A stretch of DNA of 64,000 nt, taken from Vanrija pseudolonga (Eukaryota; Basidiomycota; Tremellomycetes; Trichosporonales; Trichosporonaceae). The notes beneath the pieces are model-generated. The model was not told the origin of the DNA. It worked only from the letters and a program-made list of their open reading frames with translations, and did not search any database. Of the stretch, positions 40,433-51,362 are shown in pieces. Numbering within the stretch: position 1 is the stretch's first letter; each line of letters opens with the position of its first letter. Position numbers and translations under genes: made by a program. Location: NCBI RefSeq assembly GCF_020906515.1, contig NC_085849.1:310001-374000 (forward strand). The letters are read 5' to 3'.

Positions 40433-43107
40433 ATGCCGGCCGACAGGCGGGGCACGCCCCGAGCCGGCGGGAGTGGAGCGGCGTCCCGTCCGCTCTCGCG
40501 AGGCGTGAGTCTGCCGGCGGCAGTGGGCGTGCATGCCCTGTTTGCTGGGGTGCAGGCTATCACGGATGGCGCTGACGGATGTAGTCGTGCGACGAGTGCC
40601 ATCGGCTTAAGCGGAAAGTGAGTCGCGGAGTCGTCGGCGCTGGCTGGCGCCGACGCCGACAGCAACAGGACGCAGCTAACTCGCTCCCCAGTGTGATCGC
40701 CAGCACCCGTGCTCCATGTGCGAGCGGTATGGCAAGGCGTGCAAGTACGCGCAGTACAACGCACGACCGACGCGAGAGTGGGTCCAATGCGCGCGCACTC
40801 CTGACCCAGCAGGCACATAGCCCATCTGCAGGACACGAGCGAGAGCCTGCGGCGCGTGATCGCAAAGTACCTGCCCGACATAGACCTCGACGAGGCGGTG
40901 CGCCGCGTCGAAGAAGAGGGCGAGGACGGGCCGAGTCGCTCGCCGACACCGCAGCCTCAGCGCCCGGTGTCCCACCTGCGCGGCAGCGGCGGTGGGGAGA
41001 AGAAGGCGTCTCCGCACCACCACATCTCGCCGCACATCTCGCCGCACATCTCGCCGCACACGAATCCCTCGAGCCATATCTCCCCACACACGGACACGAC
41101 GGGCGAGCGGCGCGCGGCGGCGCGCACAGTCGAGGTGTTTGAGCGCCAGCCGAAGAACGCGGCGGGGTACGAGTGGAACGAGCGGCACCTGCGCACGCCG
41201 CGCGGGCACGATGGGACGAGCACGCTCGCGGTGGATCCAGACGGGCAGGGGTACTTGGGTGCGTTGAGCTGGAAGAGGATGGACGAGCTCACGCCGCAGG
41301 CTTCGCGTCCGGCGCGACCCTCCTCCGCATCCTCCAGTTCTGCGCCGGCGGCGTGTCCCTCTCCGATACCGACTCGCGGGACCCGCGCGAACGCGAGCGC
41401 AGGATACGCGAAAGAGAAGAGTACCGCCCCAGCGCGATCGAGCTCGAGTCGTTCATCGACTCGTACTTCAACAACTACCACCTGCAGTACCCCGTGCTCC
41501 ACCAGCCGACGTTCCGCGCGCAGTGGGCGAATGTGGTGCCGCACCCGCCAGACGAGCAGTGGGTGTGCAGTTCTGCTGGGCAAGCTGACACCCGCGCAGA
41601 TGGCAGCTCGTCCTCAATGTCGTGCTCGGCCTCGGCGCGTTCTGCGCCTCCCAGCCAGACTATGTCATCAACCACTTCCTCGAATGCGCCGTGTCGAGCA
41701 TCAACGTCGACCTCATCGAGGCGGGGAGCTTGACACTCGTGCAGGGCTTCACCATCCTCGCCAACCTCGCGCAGAAGATGAACAAGCCCAACGCGGCGTA
41801 CGTGTACTTGGGTGAGTGAGCTGGACGCCTCTGCTTTGAAGCTTACCACTCCCCAGGCATTGCGGGCCGCATGGCAGTCGGACTTGGCCTTCACCGCGAG
41901 CTGCCGTTCTGGAACATCTCACCGTTCGAGCGCGAGGTTAGGTGAGCTAGGCGTTCTGGATGTGTAGCTTACCTCAGACGCCGAGTGTGGTGGTACCTCT
42001 GGGTGGTTGACGCCGGATCGAGTGTGACGTTTGGCCGCCCGATTGTAGGTAAACGCCCCCCAGGATTACCTACTGACCCCAGCTCCTGACCATGAACGAG
42101 TGCGACGTGAACTATGTCGTCAACCTCCACGACCCGGTGAGTGGCAGTGACGTTGCCTAGCTGACGCCACGCCAGTCCTTCACGCCGTACTCTACCGACT
42201 CCCCACAGCCGGTCGACGAGATCACCCCCTACGCCAACCTCATCTTCCAATCGCAGTTCCATGTCGTCGGAGGAGAACTCTACAACCAGGCCACCTCTGT
42301 CCGCCCACCATCATCGACCGAGACGCTGGCCATGGACGCCGAGCTTGGGCGATGGCAGGCCACGCTCCCCGAGTGGATCCAGGCGGCGCACCCGTCCGCG
42401 TCAGGCTGGGTGGGCTTCATGCGCCAGAAGCTGCTGTGGCGGATATGCAATTTGCGTATCATCCTGCACCGGCGCGCGTTCCTGGAGCGCGCGTTGACCG
42501 GTAAGCCGCTCCTCCCCGAGCAGCAGCCCGAAGAGGAAGAGGAAGCTGCCGAGGTCGAGTGCGCACGTCTTTGCCTCGTCAATGCGCGGGATACCATCCA
42601 CAGCGTGCACGAGTTCCTCATCCAGAGCGGGCGGGTCTGGACCGGCCTGGAAGGATGGTACGCGCTGCACTACCTCTTCCACGCGTGCTTTGTCCCCCTG
42701 ATCGCGCTGCACACCAACCGCGCCTCGCCAGTAGTGGAGCAGTGGCTCGACGACCTCGCCAAGGCCCGCGAGGTGCTCGAGGCGATGAAGGCCGAGCCGC
42801 TCGCCGAGCGCTTCCTTCACATCCTCGACTTGCTGCAACCGCACGTCGAGCGGCCAGGACACGAGGACAGCGCCACTGCCGGAGCGGACTTGTCGTGGCT
42901 CGATGCGCTGCAACACTCGACGGCGTGGATCGGCTCTGGAGCCGATACGACGGGCGGTTTCGGCCCCGGAATGTGAGTTGAGCGTGAGGTGGCTTTGCTG
43001 ACGACAGACTGCCGTTTGCAGACTTGAACACGCTCAGCTCGCTGTGGAGCGGGCTGGAGGGATGGTCGGGTGGTGATGGGGCGGCGGCGCTGGGTCCGGG
43101 GTCGTAG
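40433..43107 (+). CDS. Zn2Cys6 fungal transcription factor (11 exons)
   Basis: Exons: 40433-40504, 40585-40617, 40692-40777, 40813-41258, 41300-41558, 41600-41811, 41857-41941, 41978-42044, 42083-42136, 42176-42972 and 43008-43107; 736 residues. Phase closes at every junction. The zinc cluster spans exons 2-3: C26, C29, C36, C42, C45, C52 (SCDECHRLKRK then CDRQHPCSMCERYGKAC). A short helix HIAHLQDTSESLRRVI is the dimer linker. A His-Ser-Pro repeat (SPHI units) lies in the linker. GYLGFASGATLLRIL and NNYHLQYPVLHQPTF mark the fungal_trans middle homology region. It acts as a nuclear DNA-binding regulator of unknown targets; the adjacent SDR is a candidate. The acceptor of intron 3 may instead be 40809, which adds one residue. 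Confidence 0.88.
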
Positions 43108-43295
43108 AGTTGTATCATGTCAGCATTTGTCTTGTCCCCGGTGTGTCTTGTGACAGTGCCATCCGGTCAGACAGAGGAGTCCTTTTGTCAGAGATCAGAC
43201 GCCAACACCAAATCTTTGGCCGACAGAGGCAACCTCCAAGAGGTATCCCCCAATCCGCCTCACCCCGCACAATGCAATGCTACATCCCCCCTCAA

Positions 43296-43834
43296 CTAAG
43301 GCACAACCTCGATCCCCAAGCTCCGCGCGCTGCCAACCACGCTCTTGGCCACGCGCTCCAGCCCAAGGTCCTTGAGCACCTCGTCGTGGCACTTGACCTT
43401 GGCGATCTCGTACACATGCTTGAGGGACACGGTGCCGACCTTCTCCTTGTGCGTCTCGGCGCCCTTGTCGATCTTGGCCGCCTTCTTGAGGAGGTACGAC
43501 ACGGGCGGGGTGCGGAACGTGAAGGAGAAGGTGCGGTCGGGGTTGATCGTGATCAGCGTCGGGAGGGGGACTTCGGGCTTGAAGTGCGCTGTGCGGGCGT
43601 TGCTGCGAGGAAACAGGAGCGTCAGCGAGTGTTTCGACGAGGGAGGGGAGGCTGGCGACGAGGCCGAGCACGAACAAGGGGAGCTACGCCCCCCGACACT
43701 CACAACTCCTTGCAAAAGTCGATAGCCTTGACCGCACGCGCACCAAGCGCAGGTCCAACAGGAGGCGACGGCGTCGCCTTGCCGGCCGGCACGACGAGCT
43801 TGACGATTTGTGTGACTGCTGCTTTTCCGGACAT
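43296..43834 (-). CDS. Mitochondrial ribosomal protein uL11m
   Basis: Two exons on the minus strand, 43834-43704 and 43602-43296 (intron 101 bp); 145 residues. The N-terminus matches the bacterial-type L11 pattern: [20 protein letters not shown] and [19 protein letters not shown]. The C-terminal RNA-binding half has [19 protein letters not shown] and [11 protein letters not shown], ending [12 protein letters not shown]. It binds the GTPase-associated region of mitochondrial large-subunit rRNA. The PVGPALGxR...FCKEFN pattern separates it from cytosolic uL11. Short length is normal for the mitochondrial form. Confidence 0.93.
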
Positions 43835-44167
43835 GGTGGGGGAGGGGGGGTGTGAGGGATGGGGTGTGGGTGGAGTCGGGTGGAGTCGAGTCGCTGTTTC
43901 GCAGTCGTCTGTCGCTTTGTCTATTCCGCTTCTGTCGTGCTGCTCGTGCCGTCGATGTTGCCGACTTTTATGCTCTCCTCGCGATTGTTGTTATTGTTGA
44001 ACAAGTCGTCGTGATGCACTTCGCGATTTCGACTTTTGCAGTAGCGAAACCTCGGAGGCGGGCGGACGTATCGAGGGGGGCCGGATAAATGCGGGGGCCC
44101 GGACGTTTGGGCTGGTCATCTCGACAGTGACGACGATGACAACGACGACAACAACACTCCCTACACC
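43835..44167. promoter_or_regulatory. Bidirectional promoter, uL11m / PPE1
   Basis: 333 bp between two divergent start codons. It contains a TATA-like GATAAATGC at about 44085 on the plus strand and ACAACGACAA-type repeats in the PPE1 leader. Confidence 0.5.
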
Positions 44168-45557
44168 ATGTCTGACGAGTTCCGGCGCTCAATACTCAAC
44201 CGCTTGCCCCCCATGGCGCCGACCAAGGCGCCGTGGGCCACAGCCGACGACGACGAAGAGGACGACGAGGAGGAGCTCGCCGACGGCGTAGGCGACCTCG
44301 TCTCGCCGTCATCCCGCAGCGCCGCACCCGCGGCCTTCGCCCCGCTCTCCGCGTCCGAGTTCTTCGAGCAGGCGCTCGAAGTCACCCCCGACGACAGCGA
44401 CGCGACATTCCGCGCGTACTTGACCGAGCCGCACCCTAAAAGCGGCAAGGGAACATACGTCCTCGCGCATCACGGCGGCGGGGCCAGTGCGCTCAGCTTT
44501 GCTGCGCTCGCGCGGGACGTCACGGCGCGCAGTAGCGGGGAGCTGGGCTTCTTTGCTTTCGATGCGCGCGGGCACGGCAAGACTCGAGTTGGCGGAGAAG
44601 AGAAGCGCGGCGCGGATCTAGCACTCGACGTGCTCGTTGCCGACTTTATTGCTGTTGTGCGGCATGTGTTCCCCGACCCGAAGGCCGCGCCGTCGTTCTT
44701 GGTGAGTACGAGCCGTTGAGATGGTGCTGACGCGTGTAGCTGCTAGGCCACTCGATGGGCGCTGCGCCGATTCTGTCCGCGGCGCCGCTGCTCCAGAAGC
44801 TCGGATACACGGTGTGCGGCGTCGCCGTGCTCGACGTCGTTGAGGGTGGGTCATGTCGGCGCTGGCCAGCAGCAGCTCACGCGCAGGCACGGCGATCGAG
44901 GCACTCCCCCTCATGAAGGGCATCATTTCGAAACGGCCATCGTCCTTCACGTCCGTCTCGAACGCCATCGCGTGGCAGTAAGCCCACCGTGCCGCGAGCA
45001 ACGCTGACACAAGCCTCAACTCGGGCTCGATCCGTAACGCGACCTCGGCGCGCGTGTCGGTGCCGTCGTACGTCGTGTCCGAGGCGCCCGGCGCAGGAGT
45101 CGACAGCAAGCAGGTGTGGCGGACCGACCTGCTCTCGACCGAGCCGTTCTGGGAGGGTGCGTGGGCGGTTGGAGCGCAGCTGACGCTTACTGCAGGATGG
45201 TACACTGGCCTCTCAGAGCGCTTCGTCACGGCAAGATGTGCGCGCCTGCTCGTCCTGGCGGGGCAGGAGCGCCTCGACCGTGACCTCATGGTCGGGCAGA
45301 TGTGCGTGGGCAGGCAAGTGGGGCACTGACGACTCAGGCAGGGCAAGTTCCAGCTCGAGGTCATGCAGGACGTGGGGCACTACTTGCACGAGGTGCGTAC
45401 CAGGTGGAACACAAGCTGACCCCGACACCAGGACGACCCCGATACCCTCGCCACCACGCTCGTCGCCTTCTGGCGCAGGAATACGCAGGTGCTTGTCCTC
45501 CCGCCCAAGATTGGCGCGGCGCGCCCCGTTGAGGTTAAGCAGGTCGGCGAGGCGTAG
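44168..45557 (+). CDS. PPE1: Protein phosphatase methylesterase 1
   Basis: Seven exons: 44168-44701, 44740-44845, 44887-44977, 45014-45156, 45196-45301, 45338-45392 and 45432-45557; 386 residues. Alpha/beta-hydrolase fold with the nucleophile S183 in LLGHSMGAAP, D210 in VAVLDVVEG and H341 in DVGHYLHE. THE HHGGG oxyanion motif is in AHHGGGASALSF. The segment TAIEALPLMKGIISKRP is diagnostic of PPME1/Ppe1, which removes the C-terminal methyl ester of the PP2A catalytic subunit and tunes phosphatase assembly. An acidic low-complexity stretch lies at residues 27-40. Donors include GTGAGT, GTGGGT, GTAAGC and GTGCGT. Confidence 0.93.
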
Positions 45558-45768
45558 ATTATGCATGTATGGGTGTGGTGCGTGCAGCCAGCCGAGTCGC
45601 GTGTCCTTTCCTCGTCCATTCCCTCTTCTCCCCCCCATCTCACCTCATCCTCGTCAACATCTCTCTCATCTTCTCTCACCTCTTCATCGCTCACTCATCA
45701 ACCATACCCACAACCTCACACCCTCGCCTGACTAACAGCCTCACCCCCTCACCCCCTCACCTTTGACA

Positions 45769-46531
45769 ATGAGCCGCACGCTCTCACCACTAACCACCGC
45801 CACGTCGACGCCCGAGCCGCCAGCGCGCGCAAGCGCAATGGCGGCCTGGGGCTTCCCTTACGACCCCTCGTCGCCCGACCCCGCGCGGCCCTTCCTGTGA
45901 GCTTCCTCGTTCCTAGCTAGCTGACAGCAGCGCCCACGCCGACGCGTGCACCTACTGCACGCGCTCCAACTACCCGTGCCATATCCCCCCGCTCATCCCC
46001 GCACCCGGCCCGCACCGCGCCGGCCTCCGTACCATGGCGCGCGGGCCCTGCGCGGCGTGCGTGCGTGACGGCGTGGCGTGCTCTGAGGATTCGGCGCGCA
46101 GGCGGTGGTTCGTCGAGGTTGACGCTGGCGTGGGGTTCGAGGGCGAGCAGAGTGATCGCGCCGACAGGCTGCCCGATGCGCCGGTACGCAAGTTCACGTC
46201 CATGCTCGACACCAGCGACGACGACGACGACACCGATGCCAACGACCACCTCGCCCCGTCGCTCTGGTCGGACGACGAAGCCGACACCAACCCCACCCCC
46301 GCATCCATCCCCGAAACCCCACTTGGTGGTGCCGTACACCCCCGCGCTACGATCGCCGACGCACCCGGGTATCACCCGAGTGCTGCTACTCCAACTCCAG
46401 CTCCCACGCTGGGACATGTCATCAAGGTGCTGGAGCGTAATGCCGCGAGCTTGGCCGCGTTCGATGCTGCGTACGCTGCGCTGCTGGCTCGCGCCGAGGC
46501 CGTCGTCGCGGCGCTTGGTGGGAGTGGTTAG
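45769..46531 (+). CDS. Small protein with atypical double C-x2-C-x6-C cluster
   Basis: Two exons, 45769-45896 and 45931-46531 (intron 34 bp, CTGAC branch); 242 residues. Residues around 45-90 carry CTYCTRSNYPC, 23 residues, then CAACVRDGVAC. Each half has the C-x2-C-x6-C spacing of a Zn2Cys6 cluster, but the loop between halves is far longer than the usual 5-16 and the KxRxxC basic stretch is missing. The C-terminus has an acidic run (DTSDDDDDTDAND) and a predicted helix VIKVLERNAASLAAFDAAY. It may bind zinc and be a degenerate or non-DNA-binding relative of fungal regulators; function unknown. It precedes a full Zn2Cys6 gene. Confidence 0.7.
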
Positions 46532-47066
46532 CTCTCTATGATGCATGGCCATGTCGCGCGAGCTAGGTGGGCCCCTCGGTGGGGAGGTGGGGTAGTAGCA
46601 TGGCTTGCTGCAAGTGGCCGAGAGCCGAGACTGGCGCACTCACTCGTTCGTTCACTCTGACGCATCCAGCCAGCCAGACATGGCAAGTGTGCGTATATCA
46701 GGATCTCAGGAGCCACGCGCACTACGCGCACGCGCACGCGCTCGCCGGCGCCCACATGTAGCATGCAGCAGCATCAGTAACTCGACTAAGCTTCATAAAG
46801 CCGTAACCCGTCACATGACGGCTGGCTGAATAGCATGAGGTCCCAGAACAGACAAGCGTAAAGTCAAGTCGGCAGCCGGATAACTCGTGGCGATTTGGCG
46901 CACTGGCGGCTGCCAGACTCGTCGCCGAAGAGAAGAGGAGCAACGCTGACGCTGTAAGCACGACGCAGGCAACTTGATGATGCATGCATGCAACGGACGA
47001 GGCCACGACAACGCACGACGCTCCGCACTCACCACCCTCCTGCGATGCGAGTGCAGCTGTCCGCCC
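46532..47066. other. Intergenic spacer, 535 bp
   Basis: Promoter region of the second Zn2Cys6 gene. Contains GCGCACGCGCACGCGC alternating sequence around 46727-46742. No gene is seen. Confidence 0.45.
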
Positions 47067-49189
47067 ATGCTCGCTACGCCGTCTCGCGCCGTCGCTACTG
47101 CTCCTCCTGCTGCTGCCACGCCGTCGACCGTCCCCGTCCCCGCTGCTGCCGCCGCCGACAAGCCGCCCAACGCCGTGACGTGCGACCAGTGCCGCGCGAG
47201 AAAGGTGAGTGCGGTCGGCGGGGCTTATCGGTCCTGGCGGTGTAGTGCGAGGTGCAGTAGTGGCGATACCCCTGCCATTCCGCTCGCTCCACCCCCAAGC
47301 CAGACCCCCCGCTCACACCCCACCCACAGGTCAGATGCATCCCCGACCCCGACGCTCTGAGCTCGAGCAGCGCGCATGCCCAGTGCCGGAACTGTACGCG
47401 CCGCGCCGAGCGATGCACATACGAGTACACGCCGAAGAAGCCAGGCAGGCCGAGGGCGTGAGCACCGCGACATCCTCACCGCGCCGTTGCAGCTGACACA
47501 CCATCGCAGCCCCATCCGGAGGTCGGTCGGCGGCGCCCATGCGCGATGGGACGACATCTCCACTTCGCCCCAGAGCCCGGCTGTCTCCCTCTCACCAGTG
47601 ATGTACGCTGACATCGGGGCCGGCGGCGGCGCGGGGCCCAGCTCGGCCGCCGCCCCCGCGCCGCTCCTCGAGCCCATGCCGTACGGGGGGTTCCCGATGC
47701 AGGCGCAGCTGAGCGTCGAGTACGGGGGGTTCGGGCTGCCCCTGCTCGAGAACGGCGAGTATGCGATGCCTGCCGGCGTGCCAATACCGCCTCCGCCGCC
47801 GCCACAGCTGCCCGACCTGCCAGTGTCGGCGGTCGCTGGGGCACCTGTGCCGGACGCGGACATCACGCGGTTGGAGTCCTTCGCGACCTGGGACGACATC
47901 TCGTTTTTCCTCGCCCTGCACGTCAAGCACCAGCACGTGCATGTTCCCTTGGTGCATAGGCCGAGCTTTGCGCAGGACGTGCTCCATCGCCGCGATGAGG
48001 GGGACGAGGCGTTCCGCGGCCTCATCCTCAGCATGAGTACGTCCGCACCGCGTGGCGCAGTGCGCTGACACTAGCAGTCGGGTACACTATCACGCAGTGT
48101 CCCTTATCGTGGCTCGTCGGGCGGATGGATAAGGCGCGCCTCGAGGGGCTCCTGGCCAAGTGCCAGCGTGGGAGCCGGCTCATCCAGATACGGTATCAGA
48201 CGCGCCCTAGCCTCGTCGTGCTGGCCAGCACCATCCTGTGAGTGGCATCCCCAACGACGCTGACCCTATCCTAGAGACTGGATCACGGCGCAGGCCGCAC
48301 CGACGCCCGAGCTCGGGGCTAACCTGCTCGCCGATGTGCGAAGGCTAGTCTACTCGCTCGGCCTGAACCACGAGCTCCCCTCCGAGTCGCTCAGCCCATT
48401 GGACATAGAACACTGCCGCCGGCTCTACTGGCAGGCGTACGCGATCGACAAGACGAACAGCCTGAACGGGCATCCCGTGCAGCTAGCAGACTATGACGGC
48501 GCGCCGCCGCTGCCACTGGAAATAGACGACGAGTACCTCCCCGCGCTCGCGCAGCCGGCCGACAAGACGAGTTACCTTGCGGCCTTTGGCATCTGTGCGC
48601 GCCTGTTCAAGGTCCTCGGCGGGTGCATCCAGCGCCACCGCGTGTGGCTGCACGACGCGGATGCCGGCCCGTCCGGTGTCCGCCTAGCGTCGTGGGTCGC
48701 CGAGCAGCGGCGCGACGTCGACGCGTTACTGAGCACGCTGCCACCGAGCCTGCAGCCGCGTTTCCAGCAGCAGGGCGACACGGCGTTCGCGACGCAGAGC
48801 GCAAACATCTACATCACGGCGCTGTGTGCTGAACTTGCCTTGGTGGGTGAAATGAAATGCCGCTTTGGGCCTAGCTTACTGTTCAGCTCGACCTGCGCGC
48901 CGAGGTGGTCCCCGGGCCAGACGACAAGAAGGAGCGGTACGAGATTGCGCGGCGGACGTTTGCGCAGCTCGAGCAGTGAGTCGGCTCGCGAGCAAGACTG
49001 ACTGGCCCCAGCATCCCAGTCGAGTGCGTCGCGTCCAACGGCGAAAGCCTGCGCGGCAAGGTGCTCCGCGTCGTCGTGTCGCTGCTGTCTGCCGACGCCG
49101 AGCAGACCCCCCGCGGGCTGTGGGACTGGTGGGGCATGTACTCGCGCGTCGAGTTTGTGCAGCTCTTGCCTGCGGGCGGCGGGGGCTAG
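47067..49189 (+). CDS. Zn2Cys6 fungal transcription factor (7 exons)
   Basis: Exons: 47067-47204, 47330-47457, 47510-48036, 48078-48237, 48275-48842, 48887-48975 and 49012-49189; 595 residues. The cluster is split by intron 1: CDQCRARK then VRCIPDPDALSSSSAHAQC and RNCTRRAERCTYEY, spacing C-x2-C-x6-C-x15-C-x2-C-x6-C, with the canonical RARKVRC DNA-contact stretch. After a Gly/Pro-rich linker the regulatory domain holds HVHVPLVHRPSF and SLGLNHELPSESLSPLD with RRLYWQAYAIDK, typical of fungal_trans proteins. The start at 47067 was chosen for context; in-frame ATGs upstream from 46977 are possible. Targets unknown. Confidence 0.87.
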
Positions 49190-49469
49190 TAGGAGCCAGG
49201 AAGGACAATCACTGTACACTATGCAACAATAGAGCTGCAGCTCGAGATGGTTATCGGCGGCGTGCCGAGGCTTCCGGCAGTGAGTTCGGCCATGTCCGTC
49301 GTGACTCCCCCCATCACCGGGCCGAAGTTGCACGTCTTGGCCACAATCTCACCACGATTATGCCGCGACACGTTTACAGACACGTTGACATTGTCCACAT
49401 CCTCCGAGCGTATACATAGCTCATCTCACACCCTCGCCACGTCCCCCCCACCTCTCCCCGGCCACCGCA

Positions 49470-50509
49470 ATGCTCGAAAACATCTACATCGCGCGACACG
49501 GCTACCGCGCCGACTTTGAGGACAGCAGCGTCCTGACGAGCGTGACGGGCATGTTCAAGGACCCTCCGGTGCGTCTTCCTCCCGCCATTGACTGCGCTGA
49601 CTTGCTAGCTTGCCGAGTCTGGCCTCAAGCAGGCCGACGAGCTCGCGACGTTCCTCTCCCGCCCGCCCGCTCCCCTCCCCACACCCGACGCGCTCTTCTC
49701 CAGCCCGTTCCATCGCACCATGCAGACCATCCAGCCGCTCGCGCTCGCGCTGGAGCAGGACGTCAGCCTCGAGCACGGCGCGGGGGAGTGGTGCGTGTAT
49801 GCGCTTATGTATATGAGCTCACAGACTCTAGGTTCTCGCCCGCGGCCCCGGGCTCCGGCCTGCTCCCACGCCCTGCCGGCCCCTCGACGCTGCAGGACCA
49901 CTTCGACATGAAACTCGCCGACTACGACGCGACATACTTCCCCAAACGGGAGGGCGAGAAGCTCGACGACCTGACAGAACGCATCGATACTTTCCTGTCC
50001 GCGTTCGTGCGCCGCGTCGAGGCTGAGCGGCCAGACGTGCGCACGCTGCTGATTGTCTCTCACGCCGCGGTGGTGGTACAGGTCGGGCGCGCCCTGACGG
50101 GCGACTACGCGCTCGACTTCCCCGCCGCGACGGCCAGCTTGTCGCTTTACCGCCGCAAAGGGCTCTCGAGCCTGTCGGCTGCGCGCGCACATGGCGGCGT
50201 GAGAGGCGAGCTGTTTGGCCCCGGCAAGCCGGTGCTCGGGGACTGGGAGGTCGTGTTTAAGAACAGCGTCGAGCATCTCTCCGGCGGCGTGCAGCACTCG
50301 TGGGGCGTGAGTGTGCAGTCGGTACGCGCGTTGACCTGACCTTAGTTTGCCGACCTCAACCTCTTGCCCAATGGCGACGTTGTCTTCGACGCTGGCGACG
50401 GCAAGCCTTTCACCGACGCCGACTTGCTGCCCGTCGGTCTCGCCGAGGAGTTTAAGGCGTATGTCAAGGTGGGTATGCAGTGTCGACCGCCATCTGACCC
50501 GCGCAGTAG
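49470..50509 (+). CDS. Histidine phosphatase (phosphoglycerate mutase-like) protein
   Basis: Exons: 49470-49568, 49609-49790, 49832-50306, 50346-50468 and probably 50507-50509, where the last acceptor is followed at once by the TAG stop; 293 residues. If that intron is retained the stop falls at 50519. The phospho-histidine motif is ENIYIARHGYRAD (H10), the second histidine lies in LLIVSHAAVVVQVGRAL, and SSPFHRTMQTIQPLA is the conserved Arg/His loop. The length and C-terminal HxW-G pattern resemble fungal TFIIIC-subunit-like or Ubash3-type phosphatases (tau55 family) rather than glycolytic mutase. Substrate unknown. Confidence 0.85.
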
Positions 50510-51362
50510 AGTAGACTAGCGCATAGAATGGACAATGTGCAGCGTGGACCTTGTCGCTGACCTCTCCTACTACGAAGGCTCCTAACCGACTTTGGTTACC
50601 GCTTTTGATGCCAAGCCAACGGTATTATCTGATCTCGTCGGCGTCGCCAGGTGCTGTGCACGATCTCCCCCAAATGAACACCAGCATCGCCTCGCATCTC
50701 GCGATACGAGATGGCCGAGATCGTTATTGGCTTGTTCGTCGTCAAGTGGAGCCGGGGCGGTGAAGTTGGCGCCACGGGTTCTTTGTGAGGTGGTGGGTGG
50801 TGGGTGGGTGGTGGTGGTGGTGGTGTGGCGCCGCTGGCTGGCTGGCGGATGCAGTCAGCTGCCGCTCGTGCTCCGGCACGCATCGGCGCGGCGCGCACGA
50901 TATGTACTGAACAAGCGACATTCTCTTGCCAAGACATTGCCCAGAGATCCCCATCGGATCTGTTGACATTTCCCGCCCGATGATGGGTGACGAGTCAAGC
51001 CGCCACCAGATCTCATCTCAGCTGACCCGCTGACCAGGTGACTTCCGCTGATCGACATGTTCTGGCCCAGGCCAAATTGAGGCAGATAATCTTGGGCGTG
51101 CCACATCCCACTGCGCACCGCATCGAACTTCTTGGCAGGGCTATCTGCCATTGAACGGCCGCGGAACAGCCGATACAACGACACGTTGTGGGCAGATCAA
51201 GCGAGGTGTGCATGCCCGATGGCGGAGGGCGGCGGCATGACAAGATGAGTGGGCGCTCCTCTCTTCCGAACAAGAGGGAGGCACTCTCGCCGTTTACATA
51301 TAGGCTGGCTCGCTTGGCACTGAGAGTGACTTGAAGACCTCACCTTCGACCCCCCACCCAAG
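50510..51362. other. Intergenic spacer, 853 bp
   Basis: Contains a GGT/GGGT tract at 50789-50826. The last 70 bp form the leader of the metalloprotease gene with TATATAGG at about 51297-51304. No gene is seen. Confidence 0.5.
50789..50826 (+). repeat. GGTGGGT / GGT simple repeat
   Basis: Imperfect run of GGT and GGGT units; no coding frame uses it. Confidence 0.65.
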
